Origin: Pseudomonadota bacterium
GTDB taxonomy: Bacteria > Pseudomonadota > Gammaproteobacteria > Arenicellales > UBA868
Assembly: GCA_002718155.1 (NCBI GenBank)
Contig: PBDS01000021.1
Location: 41,801 to 73,928, forward strand
Reading direction: 5' to 3'
Length of the DNA stretch: 32,128 nucleotides
This document shows positions 17,365-25,685 of the stretch, piece by piece. Under the pieces are notes generated by a model. It did not search any database. It was given only the letters and a program-made list of their open reading frames with translations, and was not told the DNA's origin. Positions within the stretch are counted from its first letter, which is position 1; each line of letters opens with the position of its first letter. The translations under genes and the position numbers were made by a program.

Positions 17365-17367
17365 GAA

Positions 17368-18759
17368 ATGACCGAATTTCTAGCCACCACGCAGGTTGAG
17401 CCCGGAATCAGTGCTCCTTCGAGTGCTGGGCCCAGTGCCGCGATCAGTACGCTGGGGTGCAAGGTGAACACCTATGAGTCGAATCTCATTGCTCAGGGTT
17501 TGAGCCAGGAGGGGTGGCGTCTGGTAGATGACCGTAAGAAAGCCGACCTTTATGTGATCAACTCCTGTACCGTGACCGCAGAAGCTGACAGGCAAACCCG
17601 ACAACAGGTCAGGAAGGTGTTGAAACGAAACCCCAACGCTGTCGTTGTCGTGACCGGCTGTTACGCACAGGTAAATGCTGCTGCACTGGCTGCGATCGAT
17701 GGCGTTCGGCTTGTTGTTGGTAACGACCGTAAGCTTGCAATACCCCAGATCACCCGGGATGTGGTGCGAGGGCAAGGGGTCGAGGTGATGGTTGGGGCGC
17801 TCGATGGTGGAGCCGATATTGGGAGTACTCCATTGTCAGGATTTAGGGATCGAAGCAGAGCGTTTGTCCAGGTGCAGCAAGGCTGTGACCAGGCCTGCAC
17901 CTTTTGCGTTATACACACAGCCAGGGGTCCGAGCCGTTCATTCAACTATCACGAGATTCTGAACCAGGTCGCGAAACTGATCAGCACTGGTTTTCGGGAA
18001 ATCGTGATCTGCGGTGTAGATCTAGGTGCCTACGGATTGGACCTTCCAGGTGGAACGACAACGGAGACCGGACAGGGGCTTGTCCACCTGCTTGAAGGTA
18101 TCGGGACAGTTGCCGGTGATTTCCGGGTGCGACTCAGTTCTATCGATCCTGTGCACGTCAGCAACGGATTGCTTCAGCTGATGAAAAATGACCCTCGGAT
18201 GTGCCCGTACCTGCATGTCTCCATGCAAAGTGGTAACAGTCTCATCCTCAAGAGAATGAAAAGACGTTATGACGCCACCTACCTGTACGAGTGCCTAACG
18301 GCAGCCCGGGAGAAGATTCCAGACCTGGTGCTCGGTGCAGACGTGATGGTTGGGTTTCCAACAGAGTCGATCGATCAATTTGCCGATACGCTGGCAGCGA
18401 TTCGTGACTTGGAAATTGCGTTTCCGCATGTTTTTACCTATTCGCCGAGGCCAGGTACGCCTGCGGCAAAGATTCCAAAGCAGATCCCGAACATTGAACG
18501 CCGGCGACGGAGCGCGGTGTTACGGGCGGCCGGTCGAGAGATTTTGGATCGAAGTTTGAAAAGCTGGACAGGTCGCAGGTCAGTCGTTTTATTGGAACGG
18601 GCCGTAGGCAAGGGCGATTTAGGGCACAACGCGAGGCTCGCAAATTACATGCCTGTACGAATCGATCCACAGGGCAAGGCCCCTGGTCGGTTCCTGGATG
18701 CCGTGGTTACCGGTGTCGATAACGGCGGTTTAATTGCCGAGGCAGTGCGCAGGGAATAA
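17368..18759 (+). CDS. mtaB: tRNA t6A37 C2-methylthiotransferase MtaB
   Basis: This radical-SAM enzyme converts t6A37 to ms2t6A37 in tRNAs reading ANN codons. It has 463 residues. The N-terminal domain has the auxiliary-cluster cysteines C31 (ISTLGCKVNTYES), C67 (NSCTVTAEAD) and C98 (TGCYAQ); the radical-SAM site is C173, C177 and C180 (GCDQACTFCVIHTARGPSR); a TRAM-like domain ends the protein. LGCKVN, NSCTVT and the VIHTARG after the cluster match MtaB/YqeV better than MiaB or RimO. It has a 26-residue N-terminal extension relative to B. subtilis YqeV. The ATG at 17368 is the only usual start available and has no adjacent Shine-Dalgarno. Confidence 0.9.
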   Translation: MTEFLATTQVEPGISAPSSAGPSAAISTLGCKVNTYESNLIAQGLSQEGWRLVDDRKKADLYVINSCTVTAEADRQTRQQVRKVLKRNPNAVVVVTGCYAQVNAAALAAIDGVRLVVGNDRKLAIPQITRDVVRGQGVEVMVGALDGGADIGSTPLSGFRDRSRAFVQVQQGCDQACTFCVIHTARGPSRSFNYHEILNQVAKLISTGFREIVICGVDLGAYGLDLPGGTTTETGQGLVHLLEGIGTVAGDFRVRLSSIDPVHVSNGLLQLMKNDPRMCPYLHVSMQSGNSLILKRMKRRYDATYLYECLTAAREKIPDLVLGADVMVGFPTESIDQFADTLAAIRDLEIAFPHVFTYSPRPGTPAAKIPKQIPNIERRRRSAVLRAAGREILDRSLKSWTGRRSVVLLERAVGKGDLGHNARLANYMPVRIDPQGKAPGRFLDAVVTGVDNGGLIAEAVRRE

Positions 18760-18891
18760 AATTGAAATGTCACGCCAGCCGGTCACTTCAGCCATCCTGG
18801 CTGCGGGCGTCGTGTACACCCCCGGCTTGTCGCAAGCAGCTTGGATTAGACTCGGGACTCCACACAATCTACCTGCTCAAAGGAGCAATCC

Positions 18892-19317
18892 ATGACCCTT
18901 GAAAGGACTCTATCTATTGTCAAACCGGATGCCGTAGCCAAGAATATTATTGGCAAGATCTACGACCGATTCGAGTCGGTTGGATTGACGATCGTGGCCT
19001 GTCGAATGACCCAGCTGAGCCGGGAACAGGCGGAAGCCTTCTACGAGGTGCATCGACAACGCCCGTTCTACGGTGAACTGGTCGAGTATATGACTTCCGG
19101 TCCGGTTGTTGTCCAAGTGCTCGAGGGGGAAGATGCGATCCAGACCAACAGGCGGGTGATGGGAGCAACGAACCCGGAAGAGGCCGAGCCGGGTACGATC
19201 CGGGCCGACTTTGCCGAATCGGTACAAGCCAATGCTGTGCATGGTTCCGACGGGCCGGAGACAGCAAGGTCAGAAATCGACTTTTTCTTCGATGAAGGTG
19301 ATGTCTGTCAGAGGTAG
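18892..19317 (+). CDS. ndk: Nucleoside diphosphate kinase Ndk
   Basis: Ndk equilibrates nucleoside tri- and diphosphates through a phosphohistidine. It has 141 residues (E. coli 143). [12 protein letters not shown] is the N-terminal signature and NAVHGSD carries the catalytic His117; RVMGATNP and GTIRADF line the nucleotide site. AAAGGAG lies 6 bases before the ATG. A weak promoter, TTGGAT (18841-18846) and CACAAT (18863-18868) with a 16-base spacer, may serve it. Its end overlaps the predicted start of rlmN. Confidence 0.98.
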   Translation: MTLERTLSIVKPDAVAKNIIGKIYDRFESVGLTIVACRMTQLSREQAEAFYEVHRQRPFYGELVEYMTSGPVVVQVLEGEDAIQTNRRVMGATNPEEAEPGTIRADFAESVQANAVHGSDGPETARSEIDFFFDEGDVCQR

Positions 19318-20407
19318 TGGAAGATTGGCTGAAGACCAGCAGCGGCTGAATATTGTCGGTATGGAGCGAGAAGCGATGCAAGGTTTCTTCGCGACACTCG
19401 GGGCGCCTGAGTTTCACGCCCGACAGGTCTTACAGTGGGTCTACCAGCGCGGGGTCAGTGACTTTTCTGCAATGACCGACCTCAGCAAGACACTGCGAGT
19501 CCGGTTAAAGGAAATAGCGAAGATCGGCTTGCCCGATGTAGTATCGGAATCTTCTTCTGCAGACGGAACCCGCAAATGGTTGCTTAGACTGGTTGACGGA
19601 AACTGTATCGAAACAGTCTTTATTCCAGAAGAGGGCAGGGGCACTTTGTGCGTATCGTCGCAGGTCGGATGTGCTCTGAACTGTTCTTTCTGCGCAACGG
19701 CCCGGCAAGGCTTTAATCGGAATCTTGATTCCAGCGAAATCATCAGTCAGTTGCTGATCGCCAAAGGGCTTTTGCAATTGTCGGGCCATGGTGAGCGACC
19801 GATCACTAACGTCGTCATGATGGGAATGGGTGAACCGTTACTTAACTACCAAGCGGTGATATCGGCAATGCGCCTGATGCTGGATGATCTGTCGTTTGGG
19901 CTATCTCGAAGACGGGTCACTCTCAGTACCGCTGGGGTGGTTCCGGCCATAAGAAGGCTGAGTCGAGACTGCCCGGTTAGCTTGGCAGTGTCCCTCCATG
20001 CCACCGATGATGCCCTAAGAGATAAGCTGGTGCCGCTGAACAGGAAATACCCGATTCGTCAGGTTCTAGAAGCCTGCAAGCACTACCTTCTTGGGGATCA
20101 ACGTCGGCGAGTGACCTTTGAATACGTTATGCTAAAAGGGGCGAATGATTCGAAAGACGATGCCCACAGGTTGTGCGGCCTGCTGGATGATGTGCGAGCG
20201 AAAGTCAACCTGATCCCCTTCAATCCGGTACCGGGCGTAGGCTGGCAAGCGAGTGAGTCCGGCGCATTGAACACGTTCCGGGATGTACTGCTGTCGGCTG
20301 GAATCATGACCGTTACAAGGCGTACTCGGGGAGCGGATATCGAGGCGGCCTGTGGTCAGCTCGCTGGCCAGTTCAGGGACAGAACCCAGCGACGCGCCAG
20401 GCTCTAA
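19301..20407 (+). CDS. rlmN: Dual-specificity 23S rRNA A2503/tRNA A37 C2-methyltransferase RlmN
   Basis: RlmN is a radical-SAM methylase. With the start at 19301 it has 368 residues (E. coli 384). The cluster cysteines are C124, C128 and C131 ([21 protein letters not shown]), and the methyl-carrying cysteine is C351 ([11 protein letters not shown]). [17 protein letters not shown] and [13 protein letters not shown] are also diagnostic. The start is uncertain: in-frame ATGs at 19292 and 19301 overlap ndk, a TTG at 19325 follows the ndk stop, and homology is clear only from [14 protein letters not shown] onward. The longer upstream frame to 19211 lies within ndk and is rejected. Confidence 0.95.
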   Translation: MSVRGSGRLAEDQQRLNIVGMEREAMQGFFATLGAPEFHARQVLQWVYQRGVSDFSAMTDLSKTLRVRLKEIAKIGLPDVVSESSSADGTRKWLLRLVDGNCIETVFIPEEGRGTLCVSSQVGCALNCSFCATARQGFNRNLDSSEIISQLLIAKGLLQLSGHGERPITNVVMMGMGEPLLNYQAVISAMRLMLDDLSFGLSRRRVTLSTAGVVPAIRRLSRDCPVSLAVSLHATDDALRDKLVPLNRKYPIRQVLEACKHYLLGDQRRRVTFEYVMLKGANDSKDDAHRLCGLLDDVRAKVNLIPFNPVPGVGWQASESGALNTFRDVLLSAGIMTVTRRTRGADIEAACGQLAGQFRDRTQRRARL

Positions 20408-20409
20408 CA

Positions 20410-21198
20410 GTGTCCAGCCAAGCAGTCAAAATACTGATTTATGCCGCCGCCGGCCTGCTGATACTGTCGGGGTGTGTGGTCGAACCGGCAACCACCGCCA
20501 CTGGCGGCTGGACGAAGGAGCAGCGAGTCAGTCTACACACCCGACTTGGAGTCGGCTACCTTCAACAAGGACGATTGGCCGCGGCCCAGGAAGAGCTTGA
20601 ATTTGCACTCGGGCTCGGTAGAGATAACTCTGGGGCCAATCACGCGATGGCGTTGTTGAAGGTAAAGCTCGGGGAAAGTGAGGCCGCCAATCATTATTTT
20701 GAGCAAGCACTTGCGGGCGATTCCGATAATCATGACGCGCGGAATGATTACGGCATGTTCTTGTGTGATATTGGAAAGGACGAGGCCGGTATTGTCCAAC
20801 TAGAACAGGTTTTGGGCGACCCATTAAACGACGCCCGTTATCGCAGCCATTTTGGAATGGCTGCTTGCTTGAGTCATCGTAAGCAATACCAGAGGGCCGC
20901 TGAGCACCTTTCCAGGGCTCTGAAAGCGCGGCCGAAAAACCGGTTTGTTCTCTACGAATCTGCTGTAGTGAGCCATGAACTTGGAAAGTTTCTATCGGCC
21001 AGAGGGTATCTAGAACGGTATTTCGAGCTGGGAACGCCGTCAGCAGATAGCTTGCTATTGGCTGTGAAGAACGAGTTAAGACTAGGGTCAAAAGAGTTGG
21101 TACAACTCTACGCCTACCAGTTGCGCTCGAGTTATCCGTCGAGTTCCCAGGCTAAGCAAGCCAGGTCACTATTGGTTGGAAACAATCCCGATGGCTGA
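20410..21198 (+). CDS. pilF: Type IV pilus biogenesis/stability lipoprotein PilF (PilW) family
   Basis: A GTG two bases after the rlmN stop opens a 262-residue lipoprotein: hydrophobic signal ending LLILSGC, with lipobox Cys22. The rest is a tetratricopeptide solenoid (for example RLGVGYLQQGRLAAAQEELEFAL and NDYGMFLCDIGKDEAGIVQLEQVL, about six repeats). PilF/PilW proteins help secretin multimerise for type IV pili; E. coli keeps the gene at this place. Assignment rests on the signal peptide, repeats and the rlmN-pilF-rodZ position, since TPR sequences alone are not specific. Its end overlaps rodZ by 8 bases. Confidence 0.85.
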   Translation: MSSQAVKILIYAAAGLLILSGCVVEPATTATGGWTKEQRVSLHTRLGVGYLQQGRLAAAQEELEFALGLGRDNSGANHAMALLKVKLGESEAANHYFEQALAGDSDNHDARNDYGMFLCDIGKDEAGIVQLEQVLGDPLNDARYRSHFGMAACLSHRKQYQRAAEHLSRALKARPKNRFVLYESAVVSHELGKFLSARGYLERYFELGTPSADSLLLAVKNELRLGSKELVQLYAYQLRSSYPSSSQAKQARSLLVGNNPDG

Positions 21199-22477
21199 TC
21201 CTGAACAACAGGGCGTATCGACCCCCGGCCAATTGCTCCGCAGCGCACGGCAACTTCATGGCTGGAGTATCGAGGAAGTCGCAGCGGAGCTTAATCTTCT
21301 GTCGAGCATCGTCCAGGCCTTGGAGAATGATGATTACCAAGACCTGGCAGGCCGTACTTATGTGGTTGGCTACCTGAGAAGCTACGGAAAGCTTGCCAGC
21401 GTCAATGTGGATGGCGCAATTGAAGGTCACACGGCGCTGATGCCGCCGCTCCAGGATGGTCCTGGCACAATGACCGAGGATCTGGTGCGTGGTCAACCGG
21501 TGGCCATTCATTATCGTTGGGTGGTTACAGCACTCGTGCTGGTTCTTGTTGTTGGGGGATTGTACGGCGCCTATCTAAAACGCTCTGACGATGTCGAAAA
21601 GATTCCGCTTACTGCCTCAAAGAAAACTGAACCCATAGCTGAATTGGTTCGGGAGCCGTTGCCACAGAAGGAGCCGGCATCCGCTGAATCCGAGAAAGCG
21701 CTTGCATCAAGCCAGGTTGTTTCGGGGTCAGATACCACAGGTAGTGTTGCCCAGATCGCCGATGACAAAGCATTGTCTGGTGGACCAACCAGCGACCAGC
21801 AAGGGGCGGTCCCGGGATCGGTCACTCAAATTACCGCTGTCAGTACACCGTCTTCAGAGTCTGGGAGCGGTTTAACGGTAGGCTCTAGTGGGCTGGTGAC
21901 CGAGCCAACGGCCGTTGCCAGCGATTCTACTGTCCGGAAAGAAACGGAGCCGGCCCCTGAAACGGTGCCAGTGCCGCGCTTGCAGACGGAGCCGCAGACT
22001 AAGATACAGTACCCGTCCAAGCAGCGCTCGGAATCCGCAGCTCGTGAAATCGTGACCAGCAACTTCATCAAGACGCGATTTCTGGATCTGATCAGCGCAT
22101 CGGGTGGGAAAGTAGTAGCGCCACCGAGTTCGGTTTCCAGTCAACCGGCGGTCGAGGAGGTGAAGATAACCAAGATCACCAGCGCCCCGAGTAACGACCG
22201 GGATGCACGTCGGAAAGTTGTCCTTGTGCCAGACCGCGAACTGACTATTCTGGTGAATGAGAGCAGTCAGGTGATCATTTGGGATGGTGATGGAGTCCAG
22301 CTTTTCCGGAAATACCTTAACGCGGGAAAGGTGGTGACGGTTTCTGGCATACCCCCATTTGATGTGCAGCTACAGTCCGCCGAGGGCGTGAGGATCATTT
22401 ATGCCGGCAAGCAATTCGATTTTCCGGTTCCTAAAAGCGGTCGAAATGCACGGTTTCTAGTCGGCGCAGAGGAATAA
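21191..22477 (+). CDS. rodZ: Cytoskeletal/cell-shape protein RodZ
   Basis: RodZ links MreB to the elongation machinery. It has 428 residues, longer than E. coli RodZ (337). An N-terminal Cro/C1-type helix-turn-helix spans about 10-78 (GQLLRSARQLHGWSIEEVAAEL, VGYLRSYGKL). One membrane helix lies at about 111-129 (WVVTALVLVLVVGGLYGAY). Then comes a Ser/Thr/Pro/Glu-rich periplasmic linker of about 200 residues, and a C-terminal DUF4115-like beta domain (about 335-420, ELTILVNESSQVIIWDGDG). I use the ATG at 21191, not the earlier TTG. hisS follows after four bases, where ispG usually intervenes. Confidence 0.92.
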   Translation: MADPEQQGVSTPGQLLRSARQLHGWSIEEVAAELNLLSSIVQALENDDYQDLAGRTYVVGYLRSYGKLASVNVDGAIEGHTALMPPLQDGPGTMTEDLVRGQPVAIHYRWVVTALVLVLVVGGLYGAYLKRSDDVEKIPLTASKKTEPIAELVREPLPQKEPASAESEKALASSQVVSGSDTTGSVAQIADDKALSGGPTSDQQGAVPGSVTQITAVSTPSSESGSGLTVGSSGLVTEPTAVASDSTVRKETEPAPETVPVPRLQTEPQTKIQYPSKQRSESAAREIVTSNFIKTRFLDLISASGGKVVAPPSSVSSQPAVEEVKITKITSAPSNDRDARRKVVLVPDRELTILVNESSQVIIWDGDGVQLFRKYLNAGKVVTVSGIPPFDVQLQSAEGVRIIYAGKQFDFPVPKSGRNARFLVGAEE

Positions 22478-22481
22478 ATAC

Positions 22482-23744
22482 GTGGCTAAATCTATCCAAT
22501 CTGTCAGGGGTATGAACGATCTGCTACCGGGCCGCTCGGACTTGTGGCACACCGTGGAATCTGCGATTCGGTCCGTGGTTGGGTCGTATGGATACCAGGA
22601 GATTCGTACACCACTGGTTGAGCATACGGAATTGTTCCAACGCTCTATTGGAGAACAGACTGACATCGTTGAAAAGGAGATGTACACCTTCCTTGACAAT
22701 AACAGTGATAGTCTGACGCTGCGCCCGGAAGCGACCGCAGCATGCGTGCGCGCTGGAATTGAGCACGGGTTTCTCCATAATCAGACACAGCGACTCTGGT
22801 ATCTCGGTCCTATGTTTCGCCATGAGAGACCGCAGAAGGGCAGGTACCGACAGTTTCACCAGTTCGGAATCGAGGCATTGGGCTGGAGTGGGCCGGATAT
22901 TGATGCTGAGATCCTGTTGGTGGGCACCAGACTGTGGCGGCAACTGGGATTGTCGGGCCTAACTTTAGAAATCAATACACTGGGAACGAGCGACGCGCGG
23001 ACCCGATTCCGAGAGGCTCTGCGAGATTACCTAGGCACACGGCGTGAGGAGATCGACAAAGACAGCCAAAGGCGCCTGCAAAGTAATCCGCTGAGAATAC
23101 TCGACAGCAAGGACCCCGGCACACGGGAGGTGCTTGACACAGCACCAGACCTGTTGGATTTTATTGCAGGTGACGCGCGTGCTGATTTCGATACGTTACA
23201 GCACTTGTTGACGGCCAACGGTGTCGAATACCGTGTCAACAGCCGGCTGGTACGCGGTCTCGACTACTACACGGGCACGGTCTTTGAGTGGACAACAGGG
23301 TCCTTCGGAGCTCAAAGTGCGATCTGCGCCGGCGGCCGTTACGATGAACTGGTCACCCAATTGGGGGGTCGGGCTATGCCCGCAGCAGGCTTTGCCTGTG
23401 GATTAGAGCGACTAGTGGATCTATATGAGCACTCCGGAGGCTGCGGTGCAAGCGAACCCTTCGATGTTTGGATCTGTATCCTCGGGGACAACGCCGTCAG
23501 CAGAGGTTTTTCGGTAGCCGAACGTTTAAGGGATCAGGGTTTGAGGGTCATGGCCAATTGTGGGGGCGGGGGTCTACGAAAACAGTTTCGAAAAGCCGAT
23601 CAGAGCGGCGCCTGTTTCGCTGTAGTGATCGGTGAGGACGAGATTAAGAGCCAGACCCTGACCGTCAAATCCCTGCGAACGGAGGAGGAACAGACCAGGC
23701 TGTCGGAAGAGCAACTCGTTGAGTACATCAAACGCGAGCGCTGA
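22482..23744 (+). CDS. hisS: Histidyl-tRNA synthetase HisRS
   Basis: HisS is a class II synthetase of 420 residues (E. coli 424). It starts at GTG with AGAGGA 8 bases upstream, and the N-terminus MAKSIQSVRGMNDLLPG matches the family. Motif 2 is GPMFRHERPQKGRYRQFHQFG (109-129); the histidine-A motif RGLDYYTGTVFEW follows at about 258-270; motif 3 is AAGFACGLERLVDLY. The C-terminal anticodon-binding domain is complete. It is only four bases from rodZ and 28 bases from yfgM. Confidence 0.98.
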   Translation: MAKSIQSVRGMNDLLPGRSDLWHTVESAIRSVVGSYGYQEIRTPLVEHTELFQRSIGEQTDIVEKEMYTFLDNNSDSLTLRPEATAACVRAGIEHGFLHNQTQRLWYLGPMFRHERPQKGRYRQFHQFGIEALGWSGPDIDAEILLVGTRLWRQLGLSGLTLEINTLGTSDARTRFREALRDYLGTRREEIDKDSQRRLQSNPLRILDSKDPGTREVLDTAPDLLDFIAGDARADFDTLQHLLTANGVEYRVNSRLVRGLDYYTGTVFEWTTGSFGAQSAICAGGRYDELVTQLGGRAMPAAGFACGLERLVDLYEHSGGCGASEPFDVWICILGDNAVSRGFSVAERLRDQGLRVMANCGGGGLRKQFRKADQSGACFAVVIGEDEIKSQTLTVKSLRTEEEQTRLSEEQLVEYIKRER

Positions 23745-23772
23745 CAACCAACAACGAGCTAGGAGTTAGCGG

Positions 23773-24441
23773 ATGGCAAAGAAGGAAGAAAAACCTATTC
23801 AGATTCAACTTGCTGAAGACGACGATGCTGAAAAGCTTCGGCAATGGTGGAAGAAAAACGGGTCCGGGATTATCGCAGGCATAGTCCTTGGCGTGGCCGG
23901 CGTTGGGGGGGTTAAGGGGTGGGAGATGTACACCGAGAGACGTTCTCTTACCGCGTCTGATCTTTTCCAGCAGATGCTGGCAAGGCAGGCGGCCGGCTCT
24001 GACGCCCAAGCACAGGAGTTAGCGTTGCAAATAAGAGACGACTACGGGGCAACACCCTACGCCGATCTCGCCCTGCTGATGCTTGCCAGACTTGCCGTCG
24101 AAAACGGAGACCGCGAAAGAGCGGAGGGCTATTTGACCGGGGTAATGAACGACTCGGAAAATATGGCGATGGAACACATTGCCAGGCTACGCCTGGCTCA
24201 GATTGCCCTGGATGCCGGTGATCACCGGCAAGCCGAACAACTCGTGTCGGTCGAAGAACGGGGTGGGTTCGAGTCAGAATACTCGGAGGTTCTCGGTGAC
24301 GTCTATTTAGAACAGAAGCAATGGGATAAAGCCAGAACTGCATACGACCGGGCGCTGGAAGGTCTGGATCCCACGGCCGGAGCAGGTCAGATACTCACCG
24401 CCAAGCGTAATTTGGCGATGCAATCGGCAACCGATCAGTGA
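23773..24441 (+). CDS. yfgM: Ancillary SecYEG translocon subunit YfgM
   Basis: YfgM is an inner-membrane protein with a periplasmic TPR-like domain that associates with SecYEG and the chaperone PpiD. It has 222 residues (E. coli 206): an acidic, charged cytoplasmic N-terminus, EKLRQWWKKNG, one membrane helix at about 33-48 (GIIAGIVLGVAGVGG), then helical repeats such as ADLALLMLARLAVENGDRERAEGYL. AGGAG sits 7 bases before the ATG. Its stop overlaps the bamB start (GTGA). Confidence 0.93.
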   Translation: MAKKEEKPIQIQLAEDDDAEKLRQWWKKNGSGIIAGIVLGVAGVGGVKGWEMYTERRSLTASDLFQQMLARQAAGSDAQAQELALQIRDDYGATPYADLALLMLARLAVENGDRERAEGYLTGVMNDSENMAMEHIARLRLAQIALDAGDHRQAEQLVSVEERGGFESEYSEVLGDVYLEQKQWDKARTAYDRALEGLDPTAGAGQILTAKRNLAMQSATDQ

Positions 24442-25604
24442 CAAGGATTCTTCTGGCGACATTCTGGTTGTTATTTTTTGTGGTGGCTTGTTCGCCGCGG
24501 CCGATCCATTTCATGCGCGAGGGACCCGAGGCGTCCAGGCCGCCGAAAGTTGCGGGTGGCAAGATAAAACCGCTCTGGAAATTCGATACCGGAAAGGGTT
24601 ACGGGTCTGCGGATGCGCTCCTATGGCCTGTAGAGCGCGATGGTCATGTTTACGCCGCAGAGCCCGGTGGGCGGGTATATGCACTCGACATCGTGACCGG
24701 TCGGGTAGTCTGGGAAACCGATCTTGATCTTTCTCTCTCCTCGGGGCTGGGCCTGGGGAAGGAGTGGATTGTCGTGGCATCCGATGAAGGCGAACTGTTG
24801 TCATTGAATAGGCAGGACGGCGTTCAACGCTGGCGCGTCCAAATTGGGGCCGAGATACTGGCCCGACCTGTTGTTAGCAGCGAGACGATACTTCTTCGAA
24901 CCGGCAATGGTCAGGTGTTGGGTATTGATGGACAGACGGGCTCTGTCAGGTGGCAGGTTCAGCACAGTGTCCCCTCGCTTAGCGTGCACGGGTTATCTGC
25001 TCCGCTCGACATGGACAATGTTGCAATTGTCGGATTCGCCAGTGGCTATTTATCCGGAATTGATATCACGACTGGCCGGGAATTGTGGAATACGCCGATC
25101 GCAAGGTCCACCGGTACTAACCAGATTGATCGGCTTATTGACATTGACGCCGATCCGTTTTGGGTAGACGGGGTACTATATGTGGCTGCCTATCAGGGCG
25201 GTGTCACAGCGCTTTCTTTGGAAAGTCGAAAGTTAATCTGGCGCAGCAACAAATCTACTTTGCGAAACCTGGTGGCCAACCAGGAATTGCTGCTGGTAAC
25301 AGTGGATGACGGTAGCTTGTCGGCCCTGGATCTTGAAACGGGTGAGGATCTCTGGGGGCAGTCTGCTCTGGTGGGCCGCGGTGTGTCTAATCCAGTCGTA
25401 GTCGGTTCAGGGGTTACTGGCGCCGTAGGTGATTTTGAAGGGTATGTTTACTTAGTGGATCTGGTTAGTGGCAAACTGGTAAGGCGTGGGCGAGCCAGAG
25501 GTGGTGCCGTAATCGGCCTCTTTGGCAGCGATATGTCCGGGGTTTTTTACAGTTTGTCAGAGAACGGGGTAATCACTGCCTGGAAATTACCACCAGCAGA
25601 ATAG
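24438..25604 (+). CDS. bamB: Outer-membrane protein assembly lipoprotein BamB
   Basis: BamB is a lipoprotein of the BAM complex that folds outer-membrane beta-barrels. The GTG start overlaps the yfgM stop by four bases. It has 388 residues (E. coli 392). The signal peptide ends FFVVACS, with lipobox Cys18. The remainder is an eight-bladed PQQ-like beta-propeller: repeats such as VYALDIVTGRVVWETDL, LLSLNRQDGVQRWRVQIG and LSALDLETGEDLWGQSAL are easily seen. Order hisS-yfgM-bamB-der is as in E. coli. Confidence 0.96.
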   Translation: MTRILLATFWLLFFVVACSPRPIHFMREGPEASRPPKVAGGKIKPLWKFDTGKGYGSADALLWPVERDGHVYAAEPGGRVYALDIVTGRVVWETDLDLSLSSGLGLGKEWIVVASDEGELLSLNRQDGVQRWRVQIGAEILARPVVSSETILLRTGNGQVLGIDGQTGSVRWQVQHSVPSLSVHGLSAPLDMDNVAIVGFASGYLSGIDITTGRELWNTPIARSTGTNQIDRLIDIDADPFWVDGVLYVAAYQGGVTALSLESRKLIWRSNKSTLRNLVANQELLLVTVDDGSLSALDLETGEDLWGQSALVGRGVSNPVVVGSGVTGAVGDFEGYVYLVDLVSGKLVRRGRARGGAVIGLFGSDMSGVFYSLSENGVITAWKLPPAE

Positions 25605-25685
25605 TGAGTTTGCCACCAGCGTCCTGATTGAAGCCATGCGGGCCTGCTCAGGTTGCGACGATGTTCACGATATCATCGAATTTTC

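Noticed and set aside
18760-18891. Two small inverted repeats (CAGCC/GGCTG and GCTTG/CAAGC) upstream of ndk
   Set aside because: Five-base stems without T tracts; not enough to call a terminator or regulatory RNA.
25653-25685. Earlier TTG start for der, and a TTGCGA/TCGAAT promoter giving a leaderless der message
   Set aside because: The added residues are unrelated to the family, and both promoter boxes match only 4 of 6.
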